Source of the DNA: Deltaproteobacteria bacterium
GTDB lineage: Bacteria > Desulfobacterota > Desulfuromonadia > Desulfuromonadales > BM103
Length of the DNA: 6,389 nucleotides
Assembly: GCA_019313105.1 (NCBI GenBank)
Contig: JAFDBW010000285.1
Coordinates: 1 to 6,389, forward strand
Reading direction: 5' to 3'
Shown: in pieces, positions 4,898 to 6,389 of the stretch
Position numbering within the stretch: position 1 is the stretch's first letter
How the letters are laid out: each line of letters starts with the position of its first letter
Translations under genes and position numbers: made by a program
The notes under the pieces: generated by a model
What the model was told of the DNA's origin: nothing
What the model saw: only the letters and a program-made list of their open reading frames with translations
Database searches by the model: none

Positions 4898-5788
4898 ATG
4901 GGAATCGCCAAGCGCCCTTCGTGCGTCAGCCTGCCCGACGCCAGCAAGCCCTACCCGACGATTCTCAGCTTTCTGGTGCAGAGATTTCCCGGGGTCAGCC
5001 AAGCGATATGGGCGCAGCGCATCGCTGACCGTAAAGTGATCGACGCTGCCGGCACACCGATCACCATGGCCACGCCGTACCTGCCACGCAAACGGCTTTA
5101 TTACTTCAGGGAAGTCGCCGCAGAACCGTCTATTCCACTGCAGGAAAAAATCCTCTTTCAAAACGATGAGATCCTCGTCGCTTGCAAGCCGCCGTTTCTA
5201 CCAGTCACACCATCGGGGTCCTATGTCAACGAATGCCTGCTTAATCGTCTGCTCTTGAAGACCGGCAACAAGCATATCGTGCCTCTCCACAGAATCGACC
5301 GGGAGACGTCCGGCCTGGTTTTATTCTCCATGAATAAAGAGACCCGGGGACGCTACGCAGAACTCTTCGCAAAGGGCCGCATGGAAAAAAGCTACGAAGC
5401 CCTTGCCGAGCTCACGCAGTGCCCGGACAAAGTAGAATGGACGGTGGAGAACCGGCTGTGCCGGGCGGACGTCTGGTTTCGCAGCCAGGTCACGGCAGGG
5501 CCGGTGAATGCACGCTCGCAAATCAGGCTGGTGGAGTTTGACAAGAACCGGGCGCGCTTCTTGCTGTACCCGTTCACCGGCAAGAAGCACCAGCTGCGAT
5601 TGCATATGAGCGGGCTGGGTTTCCCCATCATGCACGACCGGTTTTACCCGGTGTTATTGGACAAGCAGGAGGACGACCTGAGCAGGCCGCTTCAGTTGAT
5701 CGCCCGCCGGATCAAATTCACCGACCCGCTTTCCGGAAAAGTTATGGAATTCGCGTCTGATCGGCAACTCGCCGGCTCAACGACCTGA
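4898..5788 (+). CDS. RluA-family RNA pseudouridine synthase
   Basis: The 296-residue product should isomerise uridine to pseudouridine in rRNA or tRNA. The catalytic motif HRIDRETSGLVLFS is at 131-144, with the nucleophile Asp134. The active-site partner motif GKKHQLRLHMSGLGFPIMHD spans about 228-247. The region LFQNDEILVACKPPFLPVTPSG (87-108, in two parts: LFQNDEIL and VACKPPFLPVTPSG) is the usual first strand of the catalytic domain. An N-terminal part of about 70 residues (FLVQRFPGVSQAIWAQRI, then KVIDAAGTPI) looks like a small S4-like RNA-binding fold. The start is set at 4898 by GAAGGG; a TTG start at 4820 would add 26 residues with no family character. It closes the DUF6172-ywbE cluster. 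The modified site (RluA-, RluC- or TruC-like) cannot be assigned. Confidence 0.93.
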   Translation: MGIAKRPSCVSLPDASKPYPTILSFLVQRFPGVSQAIWAQRIADRKVIDAAGTPITMATPYLPRKRLYYFREVAAEPSIPLQEKILFQNDEILVACKPPFLPVTPSGSYVNECLLNRLLLKTGNKHIVPLHRIDRETSGLVLFSMNKETRGRYAELFAKGRMEKSYEALAELTQCPDKVEWTVENRLCRADVWFRSQVTAGPVNARSQIRLVEFDKNRARFLLYPFTGKKHQLRLHMSGLGFPIMHDRFYPVLLDKQEDDLSRPLQLIARRIKFTDPLSGKVMEFASDRQLAGSTT

Positions 5789-5790
5789 AT

Positions 5791-5831
5791 CGGCGACACC
5801 TAAAACAAACCGTGGGTTTCAAGTGTCCCCG
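5791..5831. repeat. GGGGACAC palindrome, copy C
   Basis: Arms GGCGACAC (5792-5799, one mismatch to GGGGACAC) and GTGTCCCC (5823-5830) enclose 23 bases. Inside lies a second perfect stem, AAACC (5807-5811) and GGTTT (5815-5819), with loop GTG. It fills most of the 53-base gap between two convergent genes and begins 3 bases after the synthase stop, so it is well placed to act as a 3'-end structure on both strands. Confidence 0.75.
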
Positions 5832-5841
5832 GCTCTGGGCT

Positions 5842-6387
5842 CTAGTCTGTCTTTTTCACCAGGTGCAGCCCCTTGCCGCAGATCAATCGACCCAACTTGA
5901 AAATCCCCCACAGAAAAATCAACGGCAGGACGATCGTATTCAGGGTGAAGACAACGATCAGGTCAATGACCGTGTCGACCATCTCTTGCGTCAGCCTTTT
6001 CACGGCTGCGAATTTTGTCTTTACATCGAAAAAAACTTTCCCTTGCTCTATCGCCTGGCTCAACGTTTCTTGTGCATGACCAAACCAGCCTTGCCGGTCC
6101 CCTGCATTGTCACCCTCTTGCTGGGCACCGATCTTTTCCGCCGTATCATCCAACGCATAGGACTCCAGCATCCGGGTTGACCGGTCAAGCCTGGCAACGG
6201 ATTGATCGTGTCGTTCGGCCAAGAATGTCACATAGACCTGATGGTTTAAAAATGCCATGGCGGGCACTGCGAAGCGCAAAACAATCGCTGAGAGCAACAG
6301 GATCCGGCCGATTTGCGACAAATCAATCGGGCTCCTGTTTGTCTGCCATAAGCCGGCAAGAAGGGCACATAAAGCGAGTAGAAGAAG
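5842..6387 (-). CDS. Membrane protein of unknown function, 5'-truncated by window end
   Basis: The frame is open from the right edge to a TAG at 5842-5844, giving 181 visible residues. Hydrophobic segments appear at about 1-14 (LLLLALCALLAGLW), 27-47 (IGRILLLSAIVLRFAVPAMA) and 137-165 (VIDLIVVFTLNTIVLPLIFL). Between the last two is a polar stretch of about 85 residues, rich in Glu, Gln, Asp and Arg with helical character, which would lie on one side of the membrane. A TTG at 6321 with AGGAG 10 bases upstream could be a start and would give 159 residues. I prefer a truncated gene because the upstream codons encode another membrane segment and contain no stop. No named family is recognised. It is convergent with the pseudouridine synthase, with repeat copy C between them. 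Confidence 0.72.
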   Translation of the reverse strand, partial: LLLLALCALLAGLWQTNRSPIDLSQIGRILLLSAIVLRFAVPAMAFLNHQVYVTFLAERHDQSVARLDRSTRMLESYALDDTAEKIGAQQEGDNAGDRQGWFGHAQETLSQAIEQGKVFFDVKTKFAAVKRLTQEMVDTVIDLIVVFTLNTIVLPLIFLWGIFKLGRLICGKGLHLVKKTD

Positions 6388-6389
6388 AA

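Noticed and set aside
1..6389. CRISPR array, tRNA, rRNA, insertion sequence, toxin-antitoxin or defence system
   Set aside because: No regularly spaced direct repeats, no cloverleaf-like sequence, no transposase or nuclease-toxin motifs were seen on either strand. The RNase H and ABC genes are of ordinary housekeeping or transport type.

Overview
The window looks like ordinary chromosome from a Gram-negative proteobacterium of moderately high GC. The RNase H variant, the small DUF6172 and YwbE proteins, the NodI/NodJ-type exporter and the intergenic palindromes together suggest a Desulfuromonadales-like deltaproteobacterium or a gammaproteobacterium. That is an impression from protein and repeat style, not a proven placement. 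There is no rRNA, tRNA, CRISPR array, phage gene or transposase.

Layout, left to right. (1) Positions 2-493, + strand: the C-terminal 163 residues of an old yellow enzyme-type FMN oxidoreductase, cut by the left edge. (2) Positions 494-1031: a gene-free convergent region rich in inverted repeats. (3) Positions 1032-3162, - strand: an ABC-2 exporter operon read as ATPase, then permease (ATGA overlap), then a 118-residue protein of unknown function. A good sigma70-type promoter at 3209-3237 precedes it. (4) Positions 3383-3487, + strand: a 34-codon lysine-rich mini-gene with a strong ribosome binding site. (5) Positions 3585-4061, - strand: an RNase HI-family nuclease. (6) Positions 4229-5788, + strand: a tight cluster of a DUF6172 protein, YwbE and an RluA-type pseudouridine synthase. 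(7) Positions 5842 to the right edge, - strand: the C-terminal part of a membrane protein whose reading frame stays open to the window end.

The exporter genes form a complete ATPase/permease pair for an unknown substrate. Two separate units, RNase H and the pseudouridine synthase cluster, concern nucleic acid or RNA metabolism.

The least ordinary feature is a family of about 40-bp palindromes with GGGGACAC and GTGTCCCC arms. Three recognisable copies (3533-3573, 4079-4118, 5791-5831) and one possible decayed copy (1418-1457) all lie between genes. Their arms are conserved while their 22-23 nt interiors differ yet remain self-complementary, as in REP-like elements. I found no convincing new multi-gene system.
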